A stretch of DNA of 64,000 bases from Sphingobium sp. KCTC 72723 (GTDB lineage: Bacteria; Pseudomonadota; Alphaproteobacteria; Sphingomonadales; Sphingomonadaceae): contig NZ_CP060388.1 of NCBI RefSeq assembly GCF_014280435.1, positions 248,001 through 312,000 on the forward strand, written 5' to 3'. Each line of letters starts with the position of its first letter. Positions within the stretch are counted from its first letter, which is position 1. Position numbers and translations under genes: made by a program. The notes beneath the pieces are model-generated. The model saw only the letters and a list, made by a program, of their open reading frames with translations. It did no database searches and had not been told where the DNA came from. Below, one piece after another: positions 11,009 through 19,984 of the stretch.

Positions 11009-12165
11009 TGCGCAGCATTTCGATATTCGGCGCGACCGGATCGGTCGGCACATCGACGCTGGACCTGATCCGGCGCAATCCCGACGATTATCAAGTCGTT
11101 GCGCTGACTGCGAACAGCGACGTGGACACATTGGCGAAGGTGGCGCGGGAGATGCGCGCGCGCGTCGCCGTGATCGGCGATCCCACACGCTATGCCGCTC
11201 TAAAGGCTGCACTGGCCGGGTCCGGGGTCGAAGCGGCGGCGGGCGAACAGGCGCTGGTCGACGCGGCGCAGACTGGCGCGGACTGGACCATGGCGGCGAT
11301 CGTGGGCTGCGCCGGGTTGCGCCCGACGATGGCGGCGCTCAAGGCTGGCGGCACTGTGGCGCTGGCGAACAAGGAATCGCTGGTGTCGGCGGGCGCGCTG
11401 ATGATGGACATGGCGCGCCAGTCGAACGCCACGCTACTGCCAGTCGACAGCGAACATAACGCGATTTTTCAATGTCTTGCGGGCGGTAGTTTGGAGGATA
11501 TCGCAAGGATCATCCTGACTGCCAGCGGCGGCCCGTTCCGCACGCGCAGCCATGCGGACATGGCCAATATCACCCCGGCCCAGGCCGTCGCCCATCCCAA
11601 CTGGTCGATGGGGGCAAAGATCAGCGTCGATAGTGCGACGATGATGAACAAGGGGCTGGAGCTGATAGAGGCGGCGCATCTTTTCCCGGTCGGCCTCGAC
11701 CGGATAGAGATACTCGTCCACCCGCAATCGGTGATCCATTCGATGGTCGAATATCGCGACCGATCGACACTGGCGCAACTGGGGTCGCCCGACATGCGCA
11801 TCCCCATCGCTCATGCCTTGGCCTGGCCACAGCGGATCGCTACGCCATGTCAGCCACTCGACCTTGCACGGATCGGCAGGCTCGATTTCGAAGCCCCTGA
11901 TCCGACACGCTTTCCTGCACTGCGCCTTGCCCGCGCGGCGGCGGCGGCGGGCGGGGTGACGCCCGCCATATTGAACGCCGCCAATGAAGTCGCGGTCGCC
12001 GCTTTCCTGGGTGGTCAGATCGGCTTCCTTGATATCGCCATGATTGTGGAGGAAGTGTTGAATCGCTATAGCGCACCCGCGCCCGCCACCATCGACGATG
12101 TGCTGGCGGCCGATGCGCAGGCCCGCACATATGCGGGCGACGTAATGGAAAGATTGACGGTTTGA
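11008..12165 (+). CDS. dxr: 1-deoxy-D-xylulose 5-phosphate reductoisomerase
   Basis: The 385-residue protein has an NADPH-binding N-terminus SIFGATGSVGTSTLDLI, then ANKESLVSAG, the metal-binding PVDSEHNAIFQ near residue 148, and NPNWSMG-type and SATMMNKGLELIEA catalytic motifs. It performs the second step of the MEP isoprenoid pathway, which supplies UppS and IspA in this window. I prefer ATG 11008 over TTG 11005 because it forms an ATGA overlap with cdsA. Confidence 0.97.
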   Translation: MRSISIFGATGSVGTSTLDLIRRNPDDYQVVALTANSDVDTLAKVAREMRARVAVIGDPTRYAALKAALAGSGVEAAAGEQALVDAAQTGADWTMAAIVGCAGLRPTMAALKAGGTVALANKESLVSAGALMMDMARQSNATLLPVDSEHNAIFQCLAGGSLEDIARIILTASGGPFRTRSHADMANITPAQAVAHPNWSMGAKISVDSATMMNKGLELIEAAHLFPVGLDRIEILVHPQSVIHSMVEYRDRSTLAQLGSPDMRIPIAHALAWPQRIATPCQPLDLARIGRLDFEAPDPTRFPALRLARAAAAAGGVTPAILNAANEVAVAAFLGGQIGFLDIAMIVEEVLNRYSAPAPATIDDVLAADAQARTYAGDVMERLTV

Positions 12166-13295
12166 TCCAGAATCCCGGCTTCCTGTTGACCGTTCTTGCC
12201 TTTGTCGCGGTCATCGGGCCGCTCGTCTTTGTGCATGAGCTTGGCCATTATCTCGTGGGCCGCTGGTGCGGGGTAAAGGCGGAGGCGTTTTCGATCGGCT
12301 TCGGGCCGGAGCTGTTCGCCTGGGTGGACAAGCGCGGCACGCGCTGGCGCATCGCCGCGCTGCCGCTGGGCGGCTATGTGAAGTTCAAGGGCGACATGAA
12401 CGCCGCCAGCATGACTGACCCGGCTTGGCTGCAATTGCCCGCTGCCGAGCGCGCGCAAAGTTTTCCGGCCAAGCCGCTGTGGCAACGCGCGGCGATCGTC
12501 GCGGCTGGTCCGGCGATCAATTTCCTGTTCGCAATCCTGATTCTGGCAACCTTCGCCTTCGTCCATGGCGAAAGCCGCACGCCTGCGGTCGCGGGCATGG
12601 TCCAGCCGGGCAGCGCAGCGGCGCAGGCGGGCATACAGGCGGGCGACCGCATCGTGTCGCTGGGTGGGCGCGAGATGGCGACGTTCGACGACATCCGCCT
12701 CTACGCCCAGATTCGCCCCGGCGAGCCGGTCGCGATCGTGATCGAGCGCGATGGCCAGATGTTCGAGCGGCAGGGCAAGGTCGGCAGCGTTACCGAGGAT
12801 GACGGCTTTGGTAACACATTTCAGATCGGCCGCCTGGGGCTTGCCCCTGGCGATCCCGTCATAGAACCCGTCAGCCTGTTGCGTGCGCCTGTCGTCGCGG
12901 TCGAGCGCACCGGGCAAATCGTGCGCACCATGGTCGAAACGATGGGCCAGATCGTCAGCGGCGGCCGTTCCGTCAAGGAACTGGGCGGGCCGCTCAAGAT
13001 CGCGCAGGTTTCGGGTCAGGCCGCGACGATGGGGCTGGAAAGCTTCATCTTCTTCGCCGCGCTCATCTCAATTAACTTGGGGTTCATCAACTTGTTGCCA
13101 ATCCCCATGCTGGATGGCGGGCATCTGCTCTTTTACGGGATCGAAGCGATTCAGCGTCGTCCGGTCAGCGAAAAGGTGCAGGAATGGGCTTATAAGTCGG
13201 GCCTCGCCGTGCTGCTGACCATGATGGTGCTGGTGACATTCAACGATTTGTCGTCTTTCGGGCTATGGAAAAGCCTGTCCGGCTTGATCGGCTGA
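12162..13295 (+). CDS. rseP: Site-2 protease RseP
   Basis: The start is TTG 12162, overlapping the dxr stop. The 377-residue membrane protein has the zinc site HELGH near residue 25. A PDZ domain lies at about residues 125-220 (PGSAAAQAGIQAGDRIVSLGG), and the third ligand motif LLPIPMLDGGHLL is near residue 310. It cuts membrane anti-sigma factors in the envelope stress response and clears leftover signal peptides. The position directly before bamA is the usual one. Confidence 0.96.
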   Translation: MIQNPGFLLTVLAFVAVIGPLVFVHELGHYLVGRWCGVKAEAFSIGFGPELFAWVDKRGTRWRIAALPLGGYVKFKGDMNAASMTDPAWLQLPAAERAQSFPAKPLWQRAAIVAAGPAINFLFAILILATFAFVHGESRTPAVAGMVQPGSAAAQAGIQAGDRIVSLGGREMATFDDIRLYAQIRPGEPVAIVIERDGQMFERQGKVGSVTEDDGFGNTFQIGRLGLAPGDPVIEPVSLLRAPVVAVERTGQIVRTMVETMGQIVSGGRSVKELGGPLKIAQVSGQAATMGLESFIFFAALISINLGFINLLPIPMLDGGHLLFYGIEAIQRRPVSEKVQEWAYKSGLAVLLTMMVLVTFNDLSSFGLWKSLSGLIG

Positions 13296-13377
13296 GCCGC
13301 TTGGGGCAGGGATGCGCGGTTTGGCGGCGTCTGTTGCGGCGGAAACATTTTTATCCGGGTATTTTTGAGGTGAAGCG

Positions 13378-16029
13378 GTGACAGCGAAGATGAGCAGCAA
13401 GAGGCGGCACCCGGTCGTCGCGGCCCTGTTGGCGACAACGGTGATTGCGGGCCTGCCCGTGATGGCGCAGGCGCAGCAGGCTTCCGCCCCGGCGCCCGCT
13501 ATTGCCACGACCATCGCCCCGATGGGGACCGTGCGCTCCATCACCGTGTCGGGCCAGCAGCGGCTGGAGCCGGACACGGTCCTGTCCTACACCAAGCTGC
13601 GCATTGGCCAGGCCTTCACGCAGGAAAGCCTCGATCAGGCGCTGCGCGACCTGTATGAAACCGAACTGTTCGCCGACGTGCAGATCCGCAACGACAATGG
13701 CGCGCTGACGGTCGAGATCAAGGAAAGCCCGGTCATCAACCGCATCGTTCTGGAAGGCAATAAGCGCCTGAAGGAAGACAAGATCCGCCCCGAAATCAAG
13801 CTGGCCCCGCGCCAGATCTATACCCGCTCCAAAGTCCGCGCCGACGTTGCCCGCATCATCGAACTCTATCGCCGCCAGGGCCGCTTTGCCGCCAGCGTCG
13901 AACCCAAGATGGTGCAGCTCGATCAGAACCGCGTCGATATCGTGTTCGAAATCAGCGAAGGGCCAAAGTCCAAGGTCCGCCAGATCAACATCATCGGCAA
14001 TGAAAAATTCAAGGACGGCGACCTGCGCAGCCAGATGGTGACCAAGCAGTCGCGCTGGTTCCGCCTGTTTTCGTCCGGCACCAGCTATGATCCCGATCGC
14101 CTGGCCTATGACCAACAGAAGCTGCGCCAATATTATCTGACCGAAGGCTATGCCGATTTCCGCGTGATTTCCGCCGTCGCGGAACTGACGCCCGACAAGC
14201 AGGACTTCATCATCACCTATGTGGTGGAAGAAGGCGACCGCTACAAATTCGGCGACGTGAAGGTCGAATCGGACATTCGCGACCTGTCGGGCGATGGCCT
14301 GACCAAGCTGCTGCCGATGAAGAAGGGCCAGTGGTATAATGCCAAGCAGGTCGAGGACACGGTCGACACGCTGAGCGAGACGGCTGGCCTGTTCGGCTAT
14401 GCCTTTGCCGACGTGTCGCCCGACTTCAACCGGGACAAGGATACGCTGACGATGGGGATCAATTTCCGCATCGCCAACGCGCCGCGCGTCTATGTCGAGC
14501 GGGTGGACATCAACGGCAACACGCTGACGCAGGACAAGGTCGTGCGCCGCGAATTTCGTCTGGCCGAAGGCGACGCCTTCAACAGCTTCCTGGTCAAGCG
14601 GTCCAAGGACCGCATCAACTCGCTGGGCTTCTTCCAGGAAAAGCTGGACATCGAGCAGAAGCCCGGTTCCGCGCCCGACCGCATCGTGCTGGAAACCAAT
14701 GTGCAGGAAAAATCGACTGGCGAATTGTCGCTGTCGGCCGGTTTCTCCTCGCTCGAACGCTTCATCGTGTCGGCGTCGATCACGCAGCGCAACTTCCGGG
14801 GCAAGGGCCAGGAACTGCGCACATCGGTCAACTATTCGGCCTATAGCAAGTCGGTCGAAGTCGGGTTCACCGAACCCTATTTCCTCGACAAGAACATCGC
14901 ACTGGGCGGCGACATCTATCGCCGCGACATGAACAGCTTCCGCTATCTGACCAATAATGATCGCGACACGACCTACGAACAGACGACCACGGGGTTCCAG
15001 ATTCGTGCGGGCGTGCCGATCACCGAATTCATGTCGCTGGCGCTGCGCTACAGCCTCAATCTGGACGATGTGACACTCGATCAGGACACTTATTATTCGG
15101 ACACCAACGGCGATGGCACAACGGAGTGCGATCCCTTGCTGGCAGGCCGTTATCTGTGCGACGCGATCGGCAAGCGGACGACATCGTCGCTTGGCTATTC
15201 GTTGATCTACGATACGCGCGACAACCGCATTCGTCCGACGCGCGGGCATAATGTCGTCCTGAGTCAGGATTTCGCGGGTCTTGGCGGCGACGTCAAATAT
15301 GTGCGCACCCGCCTGAACGCGGCCAAATATTTCCCGCTGGGCAGCGGCTTCATCTTCTCGCTGACGGGTGAAGGCGGCTATATCCACAGCCTGGAAGGCG
15401 AACGGCGCGATGCGTCGGGCAATCTGGTGGACAAGATCCGCCTGACCGACCGCTTCTTCCTGGGCGAACCGCAATTTCGTGGCTTCGACATTCGCGGGGT
15501 CGGCCCGCGCGTGAAGCGTTTCTACCTGACTGCGCAGACCGATGCCAATGGCAACACCACCGGCTATGCCAAGGATACCAGCAACAATAATGTTTCGGAC
15601 GACGCGCTGGGCGGCAAGATCTACTATCTCGCCCGTGCCGAAATCGAAATTCCGCTGGGTTCGGGTGCGCGCGAAATGGGTCTGCGCCCTTCGATCTTCC
15701 TTGACGCCGGCGCTGTCGCGGGCCTGAAGAATCCCGGCACGATCGACTTTGCAGGCTATTGCACGCCCGGCACGGGCGCTGCTGGCACCACGACGCTCAA
15801 GGCGACGGGAACCGCATATAATCCGGTCTGCCCCGCCAATTACAGCCTTTCGGGTAACTTCGTGGAAGAATATCTCGGCGACACGCTCAAGCCCCGCCTG
15901 TCGGTCGGCTTTGGCGTCAACTGGAACTCGCCCTTCGGCCCGTTCCGCATCGACATTGCCAAGGCTCTGCTCAAGGAGCCGGGCGACGACAACAAGCTCA
16001 TCACCTTCAACGTAGGGACTCAATTCTGA
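13378..16029 (+). CDS. bamA: Outer membrane assembly factor BamA
   Basis: The 883-residue precursor starts at GTG 13378, seven bases after GAGG; ATG 13390 is the alternative. A signal peptide ends around AQAQQA. Five POTRA repeats fill about residues 45-440, and the rest is the Omp85 beta-barrel, ending in TFNVGTQF with the C-terminal Phe. It inserts beta-barrel proteins into the outer membrane. An 890-residue antisense frame over this gene is an artefact of GC-rich codon use. Confidence 0.97.
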   Translation: MTAKMSSKRRHPVVAALLATTVIAGLPVMAQAQQASAPAPAIATTIAPMGTVRSITVSGQQRLEPDTVLSYTKLRIGQAFTQESLDQALRDLYETELFADVQIRNDNGALTVEIKESPVINRIVLEGNKRLKEDKIRPEIKLAPRQIYTRSKVRADVARIIELYRRQGRFAASVEPKMVQLDQNRVDIVFEISEGPKSKVRQINIIGNEKFKDGDLRSQMVTKQSRWFRLFSSGTSYDPDRLAYDQQKLRQYYLTEGYADFRVISAVAELTPDKQDFIITYVVEEGDRYKFGDVKVESDIRDLSGDGLTKLLPMKKGQWYNAKQVEDTVDTLSETAGLFGYAFADVSPDFNRDKDTLTMGINFRIANAPRVYVERVDINGNTLTQDKVVRREFRLAEGDAFNSFLVKRSKDRINSLGFFQEKLDIEQKPGSAPDRIVLETNVQEKSTGELSLSAGFSSLERFIVSASITQRNFRGKGQELRTSVNYSAYSKSVEVGFTEPYFLDKNIALGGDIYRRDMNSFRYLTNNDRDTTYEQTTTGFQIRAGVPITEFMSLALRYSLNLDDVTLDQDTYYSDTNGDGTTECDPLLAGRYLCDAIGKRTTSSLGYSLIYDTRDNRIRPTRGHNVVLSQDFAGLGGDVKYVRTRLNAAKYFPLGSGFIFSLTGEGGYIHSLEGERRDASGNLVDKIRLTDRFFLGEPQFRGFDIRGVGPRVKRFYLTAQTDANGNTTGYAKDTSNNNVSDDALGGKIYYLARAEIEIPLGSGAREMGLRPSIFLDAGAVAGLKNPGTIDFAGYCTPGTGAAGTTTLKATGTAYNPVCPANYSLSGNFVEEYLGDTLKPRLSVGFGVNWNSPFGPFRIDIAKALLKEPGDDNKLITFNVGTQF

Positions 16030-16670
16030 TGAAGACCATTTTCAAGGCTGCGGCGCTCGTTCTTGCGCCCATGACTGCCATTGCCCTGACTGCCGTTCCT
16101 GCCGCTGCACAATCGAAGGCGGGCATCGCCGTCGCCGACCTGCAACGCGCCGTTGGCACCAGCGCGGCTTATACCGTCGCCCGCACCCAGATGCAGACGA
16201 CCTACAAGCCGCAGATCGACGCCTTCAATGCGCGCAAGACTGCAATCGACGGTGAACTCAAGGTCAAGAGCGACGCCATTCAGGCTGCGCTGACGGCGGC
16301 AGGCAACAAGCCCACCCCCGCGATCGAAACCCAGTATCAGGCGTTCCAGCAGTCGCAGCAGACCGCGCAGGCCGAATTGCAGCGCATGGGCCAGCCGATC
16401 GCGCTCGCCAACGCCTATGTCGAGGAACAGATTTCGGCCAAGCTGGCCGATGCGCTGAAAGCCGCGATGACCAAGGCGAAGGTCGATCTGGTGCTGGCCC
16501 CCGACGCCACCGTCTCCTACCAGCCGACCGTCGACATCACCGCTGCGGTCGTGACCGAAATCAACACGCTGGTCCCCAGCGTCAGCATCACCCCGCCTGC
16601 TGGCTGGCAGCCCGGTCGCCAGGGTCAGGCCGCTCCGGCCAACCCGGCGCAGGCACCCAAGTCGCGCTGA
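16029..16670 (+). CDS. skp: OmpH/Skp family periplasmic chaperone
   Basis: The 213-residue protein has a signal peptide (MKTIFKAAALVLAPMTAIAL through AQS). A central Gln/Ala/Lys-rich helical region at about residues 50-140 fits the Skp tentacles. The tail is Pro/Gln-rich. It carries unfolded outer membrane proteins across the periplasm toward BamA. Its ATG overlaps the bamA stop by one base (TGATG), so the two are tightly coupled. Confidence 0.9.
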   Translation: MKTIFKAAALVLAPMTAIALTAVPAAAQSKAGIAVADLQRAVGTSAAYTVARTQMQTTYKPQIDAFNARKTAIDGELKVKSDAIQAALTAAGNKPTPAIETQYQAFQQSQQTAQAELQRMGQPIALANAYVEEQISAKLADALKAAMTKAKVDLVLAPDATVSYQPTVDITAAVVTEINTLVPSVSITPPAGWQPGRQGQAAPANPAQAPKSR

Positions 16671-16676
16671 TCCGCC

Positions 16677-17156
16677 ATGACGGGGGAGGTTGAAAATACC
16701 GGCGCGCGTGGCCCGATGGATGTCCGTCGGGTCATGGCCGCGCTGCCGCATCGTTACCCGATGCTGCTGATCGACCGTGTAGTGACGCTGGTGCCGAACC
16801 AGTCTATCCATGCGATCAAGGCAGTGTCGGTGAACGAACCCTTTTTCCAGGGGCATTTCCCGACCCGGCCGATCATGCCGGGCGTGCTGATCGTCGAAGC
16901 GATGGCACAGGCGGCGGGCGTGCTGGCGGTGGAATCGATGAATTTGGCCGATTCGGGCAAACTCGTCTATTTCATGAGCATCGACGGCGCGAAATTCCGT
17001 TCGCCCGTGGAGCCGGGCTGCCTGCTCGACCTGCATGTCGAAGTCACCCAGAACCGGGGCGCGATCTGCAAGTTCGCGGGCAAGGCGATGATCGAGGGCA
17101 AGCTGGTCGCAGAAGCGCAGTTCGTCGCGATGATCAGCGACCCGCCCAAGGACTGA
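16677..17156 (+). CDS. fabZ: 3-hydroxyacyl-ACP dehydratase FabZ
   Basis: The 159-residue protein has the hotdog-fold motifs [13 protein letters not shown], with the catalytic His, and [20 protein letters not shown], with the catalytic Glu. It dehydrates 3-hydroxyacyl-ACP in fatty-acid elongation. In LPS-making proteobacteria lpxD sits before it and lpxA-lpxB after it; here skp is directly upstream and no lpx gene follows, as expected for sphingomonads. Confidence 0.96.
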   Translation: MTGEVENTGARGPMDVRRVMAALPHRYPMLLIDRVVTLVPNQSIHAIKAVSVNEPFFQGHFPTRPIMPGVLIVEAMAQAAGVLAVESMNLADSGKLVYFMSIDGAKFRSPVEPGCLLDLHVEVTQNRGAICKFAGKAMIEGKLVAEAQFVAMISDPPKD

Positions 17157-17165
17157 AAGGCTCAT

Positions 17166-17195
17166 CCGTCGTGCCAGCGTTCGCTGGCATGACGG
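17166..17195. repeat. Palindromic intergenic repeat (REP-like), copy 1
   Basis: A 14-base arm (17166-17179) pairs with 17182-17195 around a 2-base loop, with a single G-T wobble; the core is GTGCCAGCG/CGCTGGCAT. It starts 10 bases after the fabZ stop, so it may also end or protect that transcript. A related copy lies at 17651-17677. Confidence 0.65.
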
Positions 17196-17302
17196 GAAGG
17201 GTTACCCTTGCCATGACGCGCCAAACCCGCTAACGGCGCGCCTTCGCAGTTTTTACCGCATCCACAGCCGGTCGGAACCGGCACTATACGGAGCATGACG
17301 CC

Positions 17303-17527
17303 ATGAAGGCCAACACCCACCCCGCCTACCACATGATCAACGTCCAGATGACGGACGGCACGGTCTTCCAGACTCGCTCCACCTGGGGCAAGGAAGGCGA
17401 CACGATGGCACTCGACATCGACCCCAAATCGCATCCGGCATGGATCGGTGGCCAGCGCCAGATGGACCAGGGCGGCCAGGTCGCGCGCTTCAACAAGCGC
17501 TTTGGCGGCCTGTCGCTCAAGAAGTAA
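17303..17527 (+). CDS. rpmE: 50S ribosomal protein L31
   Basis: The 74-residue protein begins [20 protein letters not shown] and ends in [12 protein letters not shown], matching L31. It has no cysteines, so it is the zinc-independent form. It joins the large subunit near the subunit bridge. It is a single gene with a strong terminator right behind it. Confidence 0.95.
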   Translation: MKANTHPAYHMINVQMTDGTVFQTRSTWGKEGDTMALDIDPKSHPAWIGGQRQMDQGGQVARFNKRFGGLSLKK

Positions 17528-17550
17528 TCGCGCCTTCATCGGTTCGAACG

Positions 17551-17579
17551 AAAAGGGCGCCTGCGGGCGCCCTTTTTTG
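17551..17579 (+). terminator. Rho-independent terminator of rpmE
   Basis: AAAAGGGCGCC (17551-17561) pairs with GGCGCCCTTTT (17566-17576) around TGCG, and the T-run continues to 17578. This is a textbook hairpin plus T-tract 24 bases after the rpmE stop. Confidence 0.92.
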
Positions 17580-18063
17580 TTCGTTGGACGGGTGGTGATC
17601 AGCCTGTCGGCTTTTGCTCATATTGCTGCAAAAGCGGACGCCCCCTTTCCGTCATGCCAGCGAAGGCTGGCATCTCAGGCGGAGACACCCAACGATAGGG
17701 CATGGCGCGCGGTGGCTACACTTGCATCATGGCCAATAAGGCAAGGGGCATCCGTTCTCAGACGGAGAAGCGAAAAGGTGGAACGTTCTAAAATCCTATT
17801 CAGCGGCCAATCCCCACTTCCCGATCGCGCCAAATCTGTCACCCGGTCGCCACAGCCGGGAAGAAAAACATCCTATTACTGCCGCCGTGCATGATTTTTC
17901 TGTCTTATTTCCGTCGGGTCACACCATCCTGCGTCAGTCTTTGAAACGTTAGATAACGCGCGTTCGCGCCCATGCGTGCGCGCGCCCGCGCGCCCGCCAT
18001 AGTGTGAACTTCGGGAGAAATGCGCGGTTTTTCGCCTGCGAATCGATTAGGGGCGCGGCAGGT
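17580..18063. other. Non-coding stretch between rpmE and aroB
   Basis: About 480 bases without a convincing gene. It holds one REP-like palindrome (17651-17677) and, near 17965-18000, a run of alternating GC (cgcgcgcccgcgcgcccgcc-like) that could form unusual DNA structure. The short open frames here have no ribosome binding site or family resemblance. Confidence 0.6.
17651..17677. repeat. Palindromic intergenic repeat (REP-like), copy 2
   Basis: ATGCCAGC (17654-17661) pairs with GCTGGCAT (17666-17673) around GAAG. The sequence GTCATGCCAGCG is nearly the same as in copy 1 at 17166-17195, so both belong to one repeat family. Confidence 0.65.
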
Positions 18064-19170
18064 CTATCTCGCCCGATCCGCGTCCAGAAATGCGGCGACA
18101 TCATTCAGCACGACATCCTTCGACAGAAACGTCTGGCCGATGCCGCGCGCCAGCAGGAAGGGCAGGGTGCCTGCCGCCATCTTCTTGTCATGCATCATAT
18201 GGCCGACCAGCGCTGCGCCGTCGGCGCGAACATGCGCGGTTTCCAGATCATGGGGCAATCCGACCGCGCGCAGATGCGCCGTCACCCGGTCCGCGTCCAC
18301 CTGTGGGCAAAGGCCCAGCCGCGCCGAATAGCGGAACGCCAACGCCATCCCCGCCGCAACGCCTTCGCCATGCAGCAGCCGGTCGCAAAAGCCAGTGTCC
18401 GCCTCCAGCGCATGGCCAAATGTGTGGCCAAGGTTGAGCAGCGCGCGGCGGCCCGACGTCTCCCGCTCGTCATCGGCGACGATCGCGGCCTTGGCACGGA
18501 CGCTGCGTTCTATGGCGATGGTGCGGGCATCCGGGTCGCCTGCCAACAGCGCAGCGGCATTGGCTTCGCACCAGCCAAAGAAATCGGGATCGTCGATCAG
18601 GCCATATTTGACGACTTCGGCATAGCCAGCCCGCGTTTCACGCAGCGGCAGACTGTCGAGAGTCGATGGGTCGATCAGCACGAGCGATGGCTGGTAGAAG
18701 CTGCCGACCAGATTCTTGCCTGCCGCCGTGTTGATCGCCGTCTTGCCGCCGACCGACGAATCGACCTGCGCCAGCAAGGTGGTCGGCACCTGAATGAAAT
18801 GGCAGCCACGCTTGAGGACGGAGGCGGCAAAGCCGACCAGATCGCCGATCACACCGCCACCCAGCGCGACGATATGGTCCCCCCGCTCGATTTCTTGGCG
18901 GAGCAGCGCGTCGAGCAGATGTTCCAGATGCCGCCAGCTTTTGGTCTGTTCGCCCGGCGGCAGGATGATCGGTTCCAATGTGATGCCCGCCGCGCGCAGG
19001 CTGGCGTCCAGGCGCGGCAATTGCGCGACCGCGACATGAGCGTCGGTGACGACTACCAGCCGCCCCTTACGCGCATAAGGGGCCAGCGTTTCGCCTGCAC
19101 GGTCGATCGCGCCCTGTTCGATGCGAATGTCGTAACTGCGCGCGTCCAGCGCGACGCGGACTATGGCCAT
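18064..19170 (-). CDS. aroB: 3-dehydroquinate synthase
   Basis: The 368-residue protein has NAD-binding GGGVIGDLVGFAAS near residue 107, the QVPTTLLAQVDSSVGGKTAIN active-site region, and the metal-binding LNLGHTFGHALE in the second half. It makes 3-dehydroquinate in the shikimate pathway. Its start overlaps the end of aroK by 10 bases, so the two are one operon. Confidence 0.97.
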   Translation of the reverse strand: MAIVRVALDARSYDIRIEQGAIDRAGETLAPYARKGRLVVVTDAHVAVAQLPRLDASLRAAGITLEPIILPPGEQTKSWRHLEHLLDALLRQEIERGDHIVALGGGVIGDLVGFAASVLKRGCHFIQVPTTLLAQVDSSVGGKTAINTAAGKNLVGSFYQPSLVLIDPSTLDSLPLRETRAGYAEVVKYGLIDDPDFFGWCEANAAALLAGDPDARTIAIERSVRAKAAIVADDERETSGRRALLNLGHTFGHALEADTGFCDRLLHGEGVAAGMALAFRYSARLGLCPQVDADRVTAHLRAVGLPHDLETAHVRADGAALVGHMMHDKKMAAGTLPFLLARGIGQTFLSKDVVLNDVAAFLDADRAR

Positions 19171-19709
19171 GCCGTCAATTGCTCCATGATGCGTTCGACC
19201 GTGACTTCATGCGGCGCAGCGATGCTCTGCACATGAATGGGGGCAAGGGCGTAGACAGGATTGCGCACGGCGGCCAGGTCAGCCAGCACGGCGCGCGGAT
19301 CGCGCCCCTTCAACAGCGGGCGTCCCTCGCGGCGCGATACGCGGTCCACCAATATGTCGATGTCGGCGTCCAGCCAGATTGCCGTTGCAAGATCCAGTAT
19401 CAGCGCACGCGTCTCATCCTGCATGAACGCGCCGCCGCCCGTGGCGATTACCTTGGGCGCACCGTCCATCAACCGGGCAATGACACGCCGTTCGCCGTCG
19501 CGGAAATGCGCTTCGCCATAGCGCGCGAAAATCTCCGTCACGCTCATGCCTGCGGCCTTCTCGATCTCCTCGTCTGCATCGACGAAATGGAGGCCTAGAC
19601 GCGCAGCGAGCCGCCGCCCCACGGTCGATTTGCCCACGCCCATCATGCCGACAAGGACAAGGGGACCGCGCCCGGCCGACGCTTCGGGGAATTTGCTGTT
19701 TCGCTGCAT
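19161..19709 (-). CDS. aroK: Shikimate kinase
   Basis: I choose ATG 19709 (MQRNSKFPEASAG), giving 182 residues, over the more distant Met at 19754. The P-loop GMMGVGKSTVGRRLA, the shikimate-binding DADEEIEKAAG and ATGGGAFM are all present. It phosphorylates shikimate with ATP. aroB follows with an overlap. Divergent from the small membrane-protein gene at 19790. Confidence 0.95.
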   Translation of the reverse strand: MQRNSKFPEASAGRGPLVLVGMMGVGKSTVGRRLAARLGLHFVDADEEIEKAAGMSVTEIFARYGEAHFRDGERRVIARLMDGAPKVIATGGGAFMQDETRALILDLATAIWLDADIDILVDRVSRREGRPLLKGRDPRAVLADLAAVRNPVYALAPIHVQSIAAPHEVTVERIMEQLTAWP

Positions 19710-19789
19710 GGCGACCGGGGCTATACAGCGACCCGCAGGAGAGGCAAATTGCATCTTTCCCGTCTCGCAGCCCAGCCGCAGAAGGTTTC

Positions 19790-19978
19790 ATGAAGAATAA
19801 TCGCAATTTCAGCAGTTTTGACGGTGGCACGCGCCGCCGGGGGACGCGCCTGCCCATCATTCCTATCGCTTTGGTGGTGTTGCTCGTCCTGCTCCTCGTC
19901 TTTCTCTGGTCGCGCGGTGGCGAACAGCCGCAGCAGCGCGTCGAAAAAATCATCCCCGCCGAGCAGCTGGGGAAATAA
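19790..19978 (+). CDS. Small single-helix membrane protein
   Basis: The 62-residue protein has a basic N-terminus (TRRRGTRLP), then one long hydrophobic helix (IIPIALVVLLVLLLVFLW), then a short polar tail with PQQRVEKIIPAEQL. It has an unusual Asn/Phe-rich start. The next gene begins 6 bases after its stop, so they are probably co-transcribed. I do not recognise a named family. Confidence 0.7.
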   Translation: MKNNRNFSSFDGGTRRRGTRLPIIPIALVVLLVLLLVFLWSRGGEQPQQRVEKIIPAEQLGK

Positions 19979-19984
19979 GGGATC

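Noticed and set aside
13351..16023. 890-codon open frame antisense to bamA
   Set aside because: It mirrors the GC-rich codon pattern of bamA, has no ribosome binding site and the translation has no family resemblance.
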